From Acidobacteriota bacterium (lineage in GTDB: Bacteria; Acidobacteriota; UBA6911), in the NCBI GenBank assembly GCA_012729555.1, contig JAAYCX010000001.1:1-42408 (forward strand): DNA of 42,408 bases. Reading direction: 5' to 3'. Position 1 is the stretch's first letter. Every line of letters starts with the position of its first letter. A program made the position numbers and the translations under genes. This document shows positions 1-7,129 of the stretch, piece by piece. Under the pieces are notes generated by a model. The model saw only the letters and a program-made list of their open reading frames with translations. It was not told the DNA's origin and did not search any database.

Positions 1-52
1 CGACGTGCTGCCGCCAGACCTGGCTGGTGGCTTGTCCTGTTTTGAGTGCCAT
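1..52 (-). CDS. 5' end of a possible IS66-type TnpA accessory protein (partial)
   Basis: A minus-strand ATG at 50-52 is preceded by a good ribosome binding site (GGGAGGAG three bases upstream). It opens a frame reading MALKTGQATSQVWRQHV before leaving the window. The W-R-x-H spacing resembles the start of the small TnpA accessory proteins of IS66-family elements, but only 17 residues are visible, so the family call is a guess. It runs divergently from the AbiE remnant. A transposon here would explain why that locus is broken. Confidence 0.3.
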   Translation of the reverse strand, partial: MALKTGQATSQVWRQHV

Positions 53-105
53 GACTCCTCCCATTTTTCGGGGGTATCATAAGCATTCACCAGGCCCTTG
101 GGAAT

Positions 106-339
106 GTGGGGATTATTGCACGCTTACTCATAAACGGCGTGGCGGTTAAAATCTACAGTCCTGCAAAGACGGTGGCCGATTGCTTCAAGTTCCGCAACAA
201 GGTCGGTCTCGATGTCGCCATCGAAGCGCTCCGCGAGGCCTGGCGGTCGCGTAAAGTCACCATGGACGAACTGGTGGAAGCCGCCGGAATCGACAGGGTA
301 TCGAAGATCATGCGGCCCTATCTGGAGGCAACGGTATGA
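106..339 (+). pseudogene. AbiEi-type antitoxin, C-terminal fragment
   Basis: This encodes the last ~70 residues of an AbiEi family (type IV) antitoxin, the transcriptional repressor half of the AbiE abortive-infection toxin-antitoxin system. The diagnostic stretch YSPAKTVADCFKFRNKVGLD is followed by an ALREAW helix and a terminal MRPYLE motif. Normal AbiEi proteins are around 200-280 residues with an N-terminal winged-helix. Here that half is absent: the frame stays open upstream to about position 64, but the translated sequence does not look like the family. The first usable start is GTG 106. The stop overlaps the next gene's ATG (ATGA at 336-339), the usual AbiEi-AbiEii coupling. Very likely non-functional. 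Confidence 0.75.
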
Positions 340-506
340 ACCAGGGCAAAAACGTTGCCCACTCGATCATTCAGCGGCTTTTGAACCGCGCCAAAACCGA
401 CAAGGAAGATTTTAATCTTCTGCTCTCCCGGTACGGCATGGATCGGTTCCTTTATCGGCTCAGGGTCTCTTCAACTACCTTCAGACTATACTTGGCGGCA
501 GAGTAA
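336..506 (+). pseudogene. AbiEii-type nucleotidyltransferase toxin, N-terminal fragment
   Basis: The frame starts at the ATG overlapping the antitoxin stop and encodes 56 residues. The first ~45 match the start of AbiEii/AbiGii nucleotidyltransferase toxins (pattern RLLNRAK, DFNLLLSRYGMDRFLYRL). After residue 46, near position 470, the sequence turns unrelated and reaches TAA at 504-506. Intact toxins are close to 300 residues, and the nucleotidyltransferase GS..D motif lies in the missing part, so the remnant cannot be toxic. Together with the antitoxin fragment this is a dead AbiE locus truncated at both ends. Confidence 0.75.
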
Positions 507-579
507 CCCTGTGTTTACAAAAGCAATAGCGGCAGCCGGGAAGGGAAGTGCATTGCGATTGAATCTCAGCGCCGCAGAA

Positions 580-891
580 TCATGCCGCATGGCTTCGTTT
601 GGTTTTTTGGATAGGGGTCAGACTTAGCTTGAGCCCGAAGGGATTCAGAAGGCGGTTGATCGTTGACTGCGTCGGGTTGTGGCGCGGATTGATGGCGCGC
701 AGCAGGTTGGGACTTTCCATGTCGATTTTTGCAGCGAACTCCTTGACACCCATGGCCCGGATCACCTTGCCGAGCGCATGCTGCAAGGAAATGCCCTCAT
801 CAACCGCGGCCAGTAGAAATTCACGGGCGAATTGAGGGTTTCTCAGATCGTTTGCCAAACCCTCGTTCCAGTCTTTAGTCCGCCGTGCCAT
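580..891 (-). CDS. HigA-like antitoxin (addiction module antidote protein)
   Basis: A 103-residue protein of the probable addiction-module antidote family (HI1420/HigA-like). These proteins bind their toxin and repress the operon through a helix-turn-helix. Visible family features are REFLLAAVDEG near residue 30, then ALGKVIRAMG and a helix pair with ESPNLLRAI and STINRLLNPFGLKL. The ATG at 889-891 was chosen because it has a GGGGGAA ribosome site and gives the family's usual length; a longer frame upstream merely shadows the toxin. It overlaps the 3' end of the toxin gene by 17 bp, the toxin-first order typical of HigBA. No coding damage is seen. Confidence 0.82.
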   Translation of the reverse strand: MARRTKDWNEGLANDLRNPQFAREFLLAAVDEGISLQHALGKVIRAMGVKEFAAKIDMESPNLLRAINPRHNPTQSTINRLLNPFGLKLSLTPIQKTKRSHAA

Positions 892-1213
892 GTCGTGTTC
901 CCCCCAGGTATTCTTTCCAGAGAATCCGCGCTTTGCGGATATCGCCAGCTTGAGATGACTTGTCGCCGCCAAGCAAGAGCAAAATGATGGAGCGGCCTTC
1001 TTTCCCAAAATAGATCCGATATCCCGGACCAAACATTATGCGCGCTTCCCACACGCCGCCGCCAAGGGACTTGTGATAGCCGAGGTTGCCCATTTCAAAA
1101 TGGAAAACCCTTGCTTGCATTCGGGCTTTAACTGAGACAGCAAGCGAGTCCAGCCACTCCCGGAAATGGTTTCTGCCATCGGCTGAGAGATATTCCCTTA
1201 TTATCAGCCTCAT
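875..1213 (-). CDS. HigB/RelE-family toxin (addiction module killer protein)
   Basis: A 112-residue RelE/ParE-superfamily toxin of the 'putative addiction module killer' group; relatives are ribosome-associated mRNA interferases. It shows the conserved run REWLDSL, a central GNLGYHKSLGGGVWEAR and the core strand GPGYRIYFGKEG, followed by ILLLLGGDKSSQ, an almost signature pattern for this subgroup. Length is normal (about 100). The start ATG at 1211-1213 has only a weak ribosome site. It is first in a two-gene operon with the antitoxin, read leftwards. The region is lower in GC than the chromosomal genes further right, consistent with acquisition. Confidence 0.85.
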   Translation of the reverse strand: MRLIIREYLSADGRNHFREWLDSLAVSVKARMQARVFHFEMGNLGYHKSLGGGVWEARIMFGPGYRIYFGKEGRSIILLLLGGDKSSQAGDIRKARILWKEYLGGTRHGTAD

Positions 1214-1884
1214 CGTCGTTCAAAAATATCACATATGATAATATAGGGCAACCCAAAAACCGCGAATAAATTGGGAACGGAACACCTTAAAACACCACAT
1301 AAATTCAGATAGCAGAGAGGCCGAATCCCATCCCCCGAGCGCTGGGCATCCATTAAGCACTTATAATGAGCCGGTCAATGATTTCTCAATTCACGGTCAC
1401 TAGCTTGCGGCACTATTCCCGATTCCTTTTGGGAACTGCCGGGAAGATCCGGTCCCCATATAGATTGCCAGGCCGATTTATTGATAAGGCTGGCGGCGGA
1501 ATGTTTGAAGGTAGATGAGCGTAATCGCGAAGCATGTGAGGATTTCGGAATTGTGCGCCCGGTCTACAGACAACGAAATTTCGCGGGTCCATGGGCGGAG
1601 CCTCCGGCCTCCCCTTCCGATCCGGCTGGCTGATTTTGCAGTCCATTCCGCAAACACCAAAATCCAAAAAGATGTTAAGCTGTGCCCGATCAGAAAGATG
1701 AACCCGGTACGCGTGACTCCAATGACGATTTACCCGAACCAGCCACGCGATAGCTATGATTTCATGCCCGATGGTTTGATACCGACCCCACCGGCCCGTT
1801 CGAGCGATACGAAGAGCTCAGCGGGAGAGGCGACCAGGAAAACGGCGGGCCACGACACTGACGTTGACGAATAGGACAAACGAT
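1214..1884. other. Intergenic stretch, no gene recognised
   Basis: About 670 bp between the HigBA-type pair and the first copy of the duplicated gene. Several short open frames exist on both strands (the largest is 1515-1874 plus), but none has a ribosome site, a recognisable motif or normal composition. The first 200 bases are AT-rich for this window. I see no RNA gene, repeat or clear promoter here. It may be degraded accessory DNA. Confidence 0.5.
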
Positions 1885-2655
1885 ATGATCCAAACGGTAA
1901 TCACGCCAGCCGCCGGAAAGCGGCTGATGGCCAAAGCGCTTGCCAACCACCCGGCGATAAGGACGGCGCTGGAGTCCGGTACCGTCGTGATTGTCGCGGG
2001 AACGACCAACGGATATGTGGCCGAGGAGTTGCTGCACGCATGCGGCTGTGGAGAGGGGTTCTTGCGCAGGGGATTCTTCCGCGGCATCACCTTGCCGCCG
2101 TGCGCGAAGACGACCGATACCGGCCGGTTAGCGGACGAGGGCGGGTTCCCGGGCGATGTCGTCATCCGGAAAGGGAAGTGGCTGAAGGGGAAGACCATAT
2201 TCGATGTCGTCGATGAACTCGGGGAAGGGGACGTCATTCTCAAGGGCGCCAATGCCGTCGACCCTGCAGAGAAGCAGGCGGGCGTTTTGATCGGGCACCC
2301 GGAGGGGGGGACGATCGTGGCCGCGCTCGGGGCGGTGGTTGGAAGGCGCGTTCGGCTCATCCTTCCCGTCGGGCTCGAAAAGCGGGTCTCGACCGGCCTA
2401 CGCGACATCGCCGCGCGGCTCAACTCGCCGGGTGCCAGCGGGGCACGGATGCTTCCGGTTCCGGGGGAAGTGGTGACGGAACTGGAGGCCATCGGGACCC
2501 TTACCGGCGCCAGGGCGGAATTGGTGGCGGCTGGCGGGGTTTGCGGAGCGGAAGGGGCCGTCTGGCTGGCCATCTCGGGAACGGCGGAGCAGGAGGAGTG
2601 CGCCAGGGCGATCGTGGCCGGCCTGGGCGGAGAACCGATGTTCAGCCTGGAGTAG
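1885..2655 (+). CDS. Uncharacterised 256-residue protein, copy A of a duplicated gene
   Basis: Function unknown. The protein is rich in conserved-looking glycine motifs: [20 protein letters not shown] at residues 31-50, [52 protein letters not shown], and a C-terminal VPGEVVTEL. The G-T-T-N-G turn after a hydrophobic strand recalls the NagB/RpiA/CoA-transferase-like fold (DeoR effector domains, lactate-utilisation proteins); this is only a fold-level guess. There is no signal peptide or membrane segment. ATG 1885 was chosen over an ATG seven codons upstream because AGGACAAACGAT precedes it and copy B starts at exactly this point. Copy B (3962-4732) has the same length and differs at about 20 of 256 residues. 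Confidence 0.8.
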   Translation: MIQTVITPAAGKRLMAKALANHPAIRTALESGTVVIVAGTTNGYVAEELLHACGCGEGFLRRGFFRGITLPPCAKTTDTGRLADEGGFPGDVVIRKGKWLKGKTIFDVVDELGEGDVILKGANAVDPAEKQAGVLIGHPEGGTIVAALGAVVGRRVRLILPVGLEKRVSTGLRDIAARLNSPGASGARMLPVPGEVVTELEAIGTLTGARAELVAAGGVCGAEGAVWLAISGTAEQEECARAIVAGLGGEPMFSLE

Positions 2656-2857
2656 AGGGACAACTATGCCCCTCTGGTTCAGATACAATCGTCACATGGT
2701 GCATGTCATCGCGTGCGTGAATCCGGCGACGCTGGAGCATTTGTGTGATGTGGGCGACCCTCGGCCCGTGACGTTGAAGTGGATCATCGAAGATTATGTC
2801 CGGCATGTAGAGCATCACCTGCGACAGATCATGCCGGAGGCGGGCGCACGGCCCTGA
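2656..2857 (+). pseudogene. DinB-family protein, C-terminal fragment
   Basis: From ATG 2666 a 63-residue frame matches the end of DinB-like four-helix-bundle proteins: RYNRHMVHVIA, then a GDPRPVTLKWIIEDYVRHVE helix and HHLRQI near the terminus. The HxxxHHLxQI pattern is characteristic. Whole DinB proteins are 150-180 residues, so two helices and part of a third are missing. The match begins only a few codons after the right edge of duplicated copy A (identity between the copies stops near 2672). This suggests the duplicated segment landed next to, or inside, a dinB-like gene. It is probably not a functional protein. Confidence 0.6.
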
Positions 2858-3247
2858 GCGCGGCGGAAGGAACCCGTACTCGGAAGCCGCTGTCACGGGC
2901 CACCGCCTGACCAGCGCCAAAAATTGGCGCGCCCACGGGCCAGGGTGGGTCCAGGAGTTGACGCAGTCCTTTCGCATCGGTGCCTCGACGTGGTATGCCC
3001 ACGCTTTGGGCTCGCTCCTACCAAAGAGGGCGGCATCGTGCAAGCAGGGCGAGGAACTCGACCGCCGGCGCGCGTTAATATTTGCATATCCGCGGCACAG
3101 ATGAATGAAAGAATAGGATGTGCACAAGGAGCTGCCTGATCATGGATGGAGTATCCGGTCGTGAGGACATGCCTTTGACAGGGACCTGGTCAGGAGTGCC
3201 TTTCCGAGGCCAAGGGTCAGGGTACGAGGCCCCAAAGACGGTTAAGC
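2858..3247. other. Intergenic stretch with a small hairpin
   Basis: About 390 bp with no gene that I can support. A perfect 7-bp inverted repeat (GCGCCAA, loop AAA, TTGGCGC) sits at 2914-2930. Short plus-strand frames around 2924-3139 and 3118-3300 lack ribosome sites and family features. It separates the DinB fragment from the second toxin-antitoxin pair. Confidence 0.45.
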
Positions 3248-3275
3248 TTGCGAAATATATAAAGATTTATATAAT
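3248..3275 (+). promoter_or_regulatory. Promoter with overlapping palindromic operator of the toxin-antitoxin pair
   Basis: TTGCGA (3248-3253), 16 bases, then a consensus TATAAT (3270-3275). Across the spacer and -10 lies a perfect palindrome, TATATAAA-GA-TTTATATA, at 3256-3273 (8-bp arms, 2-base centre). This is the position expected for autoregulation by the antitoxin's HTH domain. The -10 box ends six bases before the toxin ATG at 3282, so transcription should begin at or next to the start codon and give a leaderless message. The AT-rich block stands out sharply from the surrounding sequence. Confidence 0.65.
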
Positions 3276-3281
3276 ACCGAT

Positions 3282-3605
3282 ATGGGCGTCAAGGAGTTGA
3301 GGTTCGTCGCATCGAGTCTGGATGAGCTGCGGAATTTTCCTGAAGATGCCCGAAGAATTGCAGGCTTCGAACTGCGCGCCGTGCAAAATGGGCTGGAGCC
3401 TCAAAATTGCAGGCCTATGAGATCTATAGGCTCTGGCGTTAAGGAGATACGCATCCATGTACTGGGTGAATGGCGAATTGTTTACGTGGCAAAACTGAGT
3501 GATGCCATATATGTGCTGCATGCCTTTCAAAAAAAGAGCCAAAAGACCAATAGGCATGACATCGAACTGGCTCGTAAACGATTCAGGGAGCTTGGAGGCA
3601 AGTGA
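3282..3605 (+). CDS. HigB-type toxin, phage-derived Gp49-like family
   Basis: A 107-residue member of the phage-derived Gp49-like/HigB family within the RelE superfamily, presumed ribosome-dependent mRNA interferase. Family hallmarks are FVASSLDELRNFPEDARR at the N-terminus, GVKEIRIHV, WRIVYVAK, and the near-invariant AFQKKSQKT followed by ELARKRF. The start at ATG 3282 fits homologues, which begin a few residues before the SSLD motif, yet no ribosome site precedes it; see the promoter entry for a leaderless reading. The stop overlaps the antitoxin start by four bases. The pair lies between the two copies of the duplicated 256-residue gene. Confidence 0.87.
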   Translation: MGVKELRFVASSLDELRNFPEDARRIAGFELRAVQNGLEPQNCRPMRSIGSGVKEIRIHVLGEWRIVYVAKLSDAIYVLHAFQKKSQKTNRHDIELARKRFRELGGK

Positions 3606-3889
3606 TGAATGAATCCGTCGTCAAATCATCCGGAAACGTCTTTGTGGATCTCGGCTATTCACCGGAAGAAGCGGCTATTCTGCAGATGCGTGCGGATCTC
3701 ATGGCAAGTCTCCGCAAGTTCATCAAAACCAGGAAGATTACCCAATCAGAAGCAGCCGAAATGCTGGGTGTAAGCCAGTCGAGAATTTCGGATCTTACGA
3801 GAGGGAAGTGGGAAAAATTCAGCCTCGAAATGTTGATCATTCTGGCGACAAAGGCCGGAATGCGTGTGACTCTCAAGACAGCGGCGTAG
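3602..3889 (+). CDS. XRE-family antitoxin (HTH_37-like)
   Basis: A 95-residue helix-turn-helix protein, the standard partner of Gp49-type toxins. It has an N-terminal region FVDLGYSPEEAA, a coupling helix ILQMRADLMASLRKFI, then the XRE HTH with TQSEAAEMLGVSQSRISDL around residues 48-66 and a KWEKFSLEMLI helix. It should neutralise the toxin and bind the palindrome at 3256-3273. The start overlaps the toxin stop (ATGATG at 3602-3607; either ATG may be used), which couples their translation. Complete and normal in length. Confidence 0.88.
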   Translation: MMNESVVKSSGNVFVDLGYSPEEAAILQMRADLMASLRKFIKTRKITQSEAAEMLGVSQSRISDLTRGKWEKFSLEMLIILATKAGMRVTLKTAA

Positions 3890-3961
3890 AAGAGAGCGTG
3901 AAAAGCAACATACCCGGGCTGAGGCGGCTGGCGCCAAACGTCGGCGGAGAGGACCAACGAT

Positions 3962-4732
3962 ATGATCCAGACCGTGATCACGCCGGCCGCCGGAAAGCGG
4001 CTGATCGCCAAAGCGCTGGTCAACCACGCGGCGATACGAACGGCGCTGCGATCCGGTACCGTCGTGATTGTCGCGGGAACGACCAACGGATACGTGGCCG
4101 AGGAGTTGCTGCACGCGTGCGGCTGTGGAGAGGGGTTCGCGCGCAAGCGGTTTTTCCGCGGGATCACCCTGCCGCCGTGCGCGAAGACGACCGATACCGG
4201 CCGGCTAGCCGACGAGGGCGGGTTCCCGGGCGATGTCGTCATCCGGAAAGGGAAGTGGCTGAAGGGGAAGACCATATTCGATGTCGTCGATGAACTCGGG
4301 GAGGGGGACGTCATTCTCAAGGGCGCTAATGCCGTCGACCCTGCAGGGAAGGGGGCGGGCATCCTGATCGGGCACCCGGAGGGGGGGACCATCGTGGCCG
4401 CGCTCGGGGCGGTGGTTGGAAGGCGCGTTCGCCTCATCCTTCCCGTCGGGCTCGAAAAGCGTGTCTCGACCGGCCTGAACGACCTTGCCGCACGGCTCGA
4501 CGCGCCGGGCGCGAGCGGGGCGCGGATGCTTCCCGTTCCGGGGGAAGTCGTGACGGAACTCGAGGCCGTCGGGACCCTTGCCGGCGCCAGGGCGGAATTG
4601 GTCGCGGCCGGCGGGGTTGGCGGGGCCGAAGGGGCCGTTTGGCTGGCAATCTCGGGAACGGCGGCGCAGGAGGAGTGCGCCCGGGCGATCCTGGCCGAGC
4701 TGGGCGGAGAACCGATGTTCAGCCTGGAGTAG
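3962..4732 (+). CDS. Uncharacterised 256-residue protein, copy B of a duplicated gene
   Basis: Paralogue of the 1885-2655 gene: same length, no indels, about 20 substitutions. These cluster at residues 15-30, 60-63, 128-133 and in the C-terminal quarter; residues 64-127 are identical. The motifs [30 protein letters not shown] and [11 protein letters not shown] are all kept, so both copies look functional. A GAGAGGACC ribosome site precedes ATG 3962. DNA similarity extends a little beyond both ends (…GATATGATCCA at the start; GAGTAGAGGGACAACTA after the stop) and then ends abruptly near 4749. It follows the XRE antitoxin by 72 bp on the same strand. Function unknown; a CoA-transferase/NagB-like fold is a weak guess. 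Confidence 0.8.
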   Translation: MIQTVITPAAGKRLIAKALVNHAAIRTALRSGTVVIVAGTTNGYVAEELLHACGCGEGFARKRFFRGITLPPCAKTTDTGRLADEGGFPGDVVIRKGKWLKGKTIFDVVDELGEGDVILKGANAVDPAGKGAGILIGHPEGGTIVAALGAVVGRRVRLILPVGLEKRVSTGLNDLAARLDAPGASGARMLPVPGEVVTELEAVGTLAGARAELVAAGGVGGAEGAVWLAISGTAAQEECARAILAELGGEPMFSLE

Positions 4733-4787
4733 AGGGACAACTACGCCGGCAGTCCCCGTCCCGCCGATGGCAGCCGCCCTTGCGGGT

Positions 4788-5468
4788 CTACCTCTTCGGC
4801 TTTTTCTCCGACTTGCCGTCGCTCTTGATGAAAATGTACTTGTCCCTCATCTCCGCCGGAACCAGGTCCTGTCTCGGGGTTTCCACCAGCTTGGGACCGT
4901 AGTGCGCCTGGATGAAGATGAACGGGCGGGTGCATTTTATGATGGTAAACGGGCAGTGAACGGTTTCGGGAGGCACGTAGATCAGGGTCGACCTGTCGAT
5001 GACGTGCTTTTCCATCTCCTCGCCCATGTACATTTCGAAGGTCGCCCCCAGATCCATCGGGTTGCCGGGGTCGGCGCCGAGCGCGACCAGGACTTCCGCG
5101 ACCGGGTGCGTATGCGGGCCGTGCCCCATGATCTTGGTGGCGCTTTCCCCCATCCACATGACCGAAAAATAGTTGCACCCTTCGATGATGTCGTCGTCGG
5201 CGAAGGCCGTAAACATCTTCATGGCGCCGTAGCCGACTTCCTTTTCCTCCGCGGTCAGTTCGCTGAGGAAACACTTGCGGTATTTCGACCCGGGCGCCCG
5301 GGAAGCGGAAGCCCCGGGCCCGCCGATTTCCTGGGCGATGCTCTCCTGGAGCGGCCTGAACGCGGCCGCTAAAATGCCGGCCAGGGCGAGTCCGGCGGCG
5401 TTGCCGGTGAGTTCCTTCACGAATCCCCGCCTGGTCGTCCCCTGTTGCTTTTCCGGAACAGATATCAT
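4788..5468 (-). CDS. Tat-exported cupin-domain protein
   Basis: A 226-residue protein with a twin-arginine signal (TTRRGFVKEL, then a hydrophobic stretch ending in AGILAAAF), so it should be exported folded to the periplasm. The mature part looks like a metal-binding cupin: GHGPHTHPVAEVLVALG supplies the HxH…E-type first motif near residues 115-131, and YVPPETVHCPF the histidine of the second near 164-174. Substrate unknown. ATG 5466-5468 has a strong GGAGAAG ribosome site. It lies 71 bp downstream of, and co-directional with, the Tat-exported sugar-isomerase-like gene, so the two are probably one transcript acting in the same compartment. Confidence 0.75.
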   Translation of the reverse strand: MISVPEKQQGTTRRGFVKELTGNAAGLALAGILAAAFRPLQESIAQEIGGPGASASRAPGSKYRKCFLSELTAEEKEVGYGAMKMFTAFADDDIIEGCNYFSVMWMGESATKIMGHGPHTHPVAEVLVALGADPGNPMDLGATFEMYMGEEMEKHVIDRSTLIYVPPETVHCPFTIIKCTRPFIFIQAHYGPKLVETPRQDLVPAEMRDKYIFIKSDGKSEKKPKR

Positions 5469-5539
5469 GGCTGCTTCTCCTTTTCGTGGACCCGGGATGC
5501 CCCCGGGCTGCATTGCCGCCGGTGCGGACCGGTAGGGAT

Positions 5540-6988
5540 TCACGCCGGAGGGTTGAATTCCGCCGGCCCGACCAGGCTCACGTTCATGCCGTACAACGCG
5601 TCTCCGACGGTTTTGGTGTAATCGCCGAAAACCATCACCTGGTGGAGCCCGTTGACGTTCTGGAGGAAACGGCCGGCGTCCCTGATTTTCACCTCCATGG
5701 TGTTCGCGCACGCGTTGAGCGGCGTACCTCCGCCGGCCGAGGATTTTTCGGTATCCTTCACCTGGCTCTGGATGCGGCCGGGCCATGCCGCAAAACTTTT
5801 CAGATCCTTGCTGAACGCGCCGAGCAGGACCTCCCTCCCTTGCGGGAAAGCGACCTCCGGCACCACCCCCTTGCCGAAATTGTGGTAGTTGTGGAGCCTG
5901 TACGGGAGCGGCGGCGCCGCCGGGCCCTCGAGCCCGAGCGCGGAAGTGCAGTGGCTCAGGACGATTTTGGAACGGGGAGCATCCAGCGACATGAGGTTGC
6001 ACATGAAGGAGGGCTTCCGGCTGACTCTCTCCAGGAACATCGACGTCAGCATGCCGCACACATCCGCTTCGCAGGCAGCCGTAATCCCGTCGTCCCTCAA
6101 CCTGGCAAACGCCAGGCAAGGGTAGGGCAGGATGGGGTTGGGGCTCATGGTAAACCCGAGGCAATCCAGGGACACGGCCGACAGGCCCTCCCGCTGCACC
6201 ATGGCGCGCAGGTACACATAAAGCCTGCAAACATCGAGGATCGTTTCATCCGGGACATTGACGATTTCGGTCGCCTCTCCCTTCCACCGCTGCATTTCCT
6301 TTCGGGCGGCCGTTTCATCGGCGCTTCTGTAGAGGGACGCCAGTTCCGCCAGCGGGCGGTACTCCATCTTTACGCCCGTTTGCCGGTAGACCTTGTCTTC
6401 GGTCAGGTTGCGGGCGGGGACGGTGGTGGACTCGAACGGTTTTCCAAAGAGCACCGCGCGACGGCCCTCCAGGATTCGGGGTGCGGCGACGATGCCGACA
6501 AGTTCCGCCGCCTCCTCGCGGGACAGGGCGAACCGGACGTTGGCCCCATTCCCCCGCAGCGAGGCTACCAGGTTGGCGTCGATGGGGATCAACTCGGGGT
6601 TTGCCGACAGCACGATCACCGGAACGCGCAGATCACCCATGGAGTCATACAGGCTTCCGAAATTGAAGGTGAGACGGGGCAGGCACAGGAGCAGGATATC
6701 CATCTGCTGCGCCCGAAGAACGCGGATGAGGTCATCCGGCTTCTGGTAGTCCACCTTCAGGGAGGATACCCGGAGGTTCTGTCCCGACGCTGATTGGACG
6801 GACCCGATCCACCCTTCGTGGCTCTTCGGGTCATCGCTCAGCACGAGGAGGTGCTTTCTCCCTGGGCCGGGCCTTACGGCCGACACGACGGCGTCCTGAC
6901 CCGCGGGGGCGGCAACCGGGAGGGTTGCGGCGATGCCGGCCATGGCGGTGGTTTTTATGAAGGTACGCCTGCCTGCACGGAGTGTCAT
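5540..6988 (-). CDS. Tat-exported protein resembling the L-fucose isomerase fold
   Basis: 482 residues with a twin-arginine signal (GRRTFIKTTAM near residues 6-16, then AGIAATLPVAAPAG). The remainder resembles L-fucose/L-arabinose isomerase-like proteins (COG2407 type): alternating strand/helix N-terminal domains with LLLCLPRLTF, and a C-terminal part with candidate metal ligands in CEADVCGML, MSLDAP and HQVMVFGDY. Those families are normally cytoplasmic, so a Tat leader is unusual. ATG 6988 was chosen because GGGAGG sits four bases upstream and the Tat motif follows at once; a further 36 codons upstream look non-coding. It probably forms an operon with the downstream cupin. The sugar-isomerase call is by motif only and catalysis is not established. 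Confidence 0.6.
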   Translation of the reverse strand: MTLRAGRRTFIKTTAMAGIAATLPVAAPAGQDAVVSAVRPGPGRKHLLVLSDDPKSHEGWIGSVQSASGQNLRVSSLKVDYQKPDDLIRVLRAQQMDILLLCLPRLTFNFGSLYDSMGDLRVPVIVLSANPELIPIDANLVASLRGNGANVRFALSREEAAELVGIVAAPRILEGRRAVLFGKPFESTTVPARNLTEDKVYRQTGVKMEYRPLAELASLYRSADETAARKEMQRWKGEATEIVNVPDETILDVCRLYVYLRAMVQREGLSAVSLDCLGFTMSPNPILPYPCLAFARLRDDGITAACEADVCGMLTSMFLERVSRKPSFMCNLMSLDAPRSKIVLSHCTSALGLEGPAAPPLPYRLHNYHNFGKGVVPEVAFPQGREVLLGAFSKDLKSFAAWPGRIQSQVKDTEKSSAGGGTPLNACANTMEVKIRDAGRFLQNVNGLHQVMVFGDYTKTVGDALYGMNVSLVGPAEFNPPA

Positions 6989-7129
6989 GAGGCCTCCCAT
7001 CGGATCCGGTGATTTCGCTTCGGGTGCCGGAGGCGTGAAAACCCCCGGCGCTGATGGGGCGATTGTACACTCTTTTGCGGCCAGAGCGAAACGCAACTTC
7101 GGGGAGCGGCCCCGGCGTCCCGGTCCCGG

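Noticed and set aside
1515-1874. 119-residue plus-strand open frame
   Set aside because: No ribosome site, no family motif, and composition unlike a real protein; it also overlaps the ribosome-site region of copy A.
2924-3300. Short plus-strand frames between the DinB fragment and the toxin
   Set aside because: No ribosome site or recognisable motif; likely chance frames in decayed DNA.
3655-4740. 361-residue minus-strand frame antisense to copy B (and a similar one antisense to copy A)
   Set aside because: Ser/Pro/Arg-rich shadow of a high-GC gene; the plus strand has the ribosome site, conserved motifs and normal protein composition.
7062-7067. TACAAT -10 box on the minus strand before the Tat isomerase-like gene
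   Set aside because: No acceptable -35 at 16-18 bases; kept only as a weak possibility.
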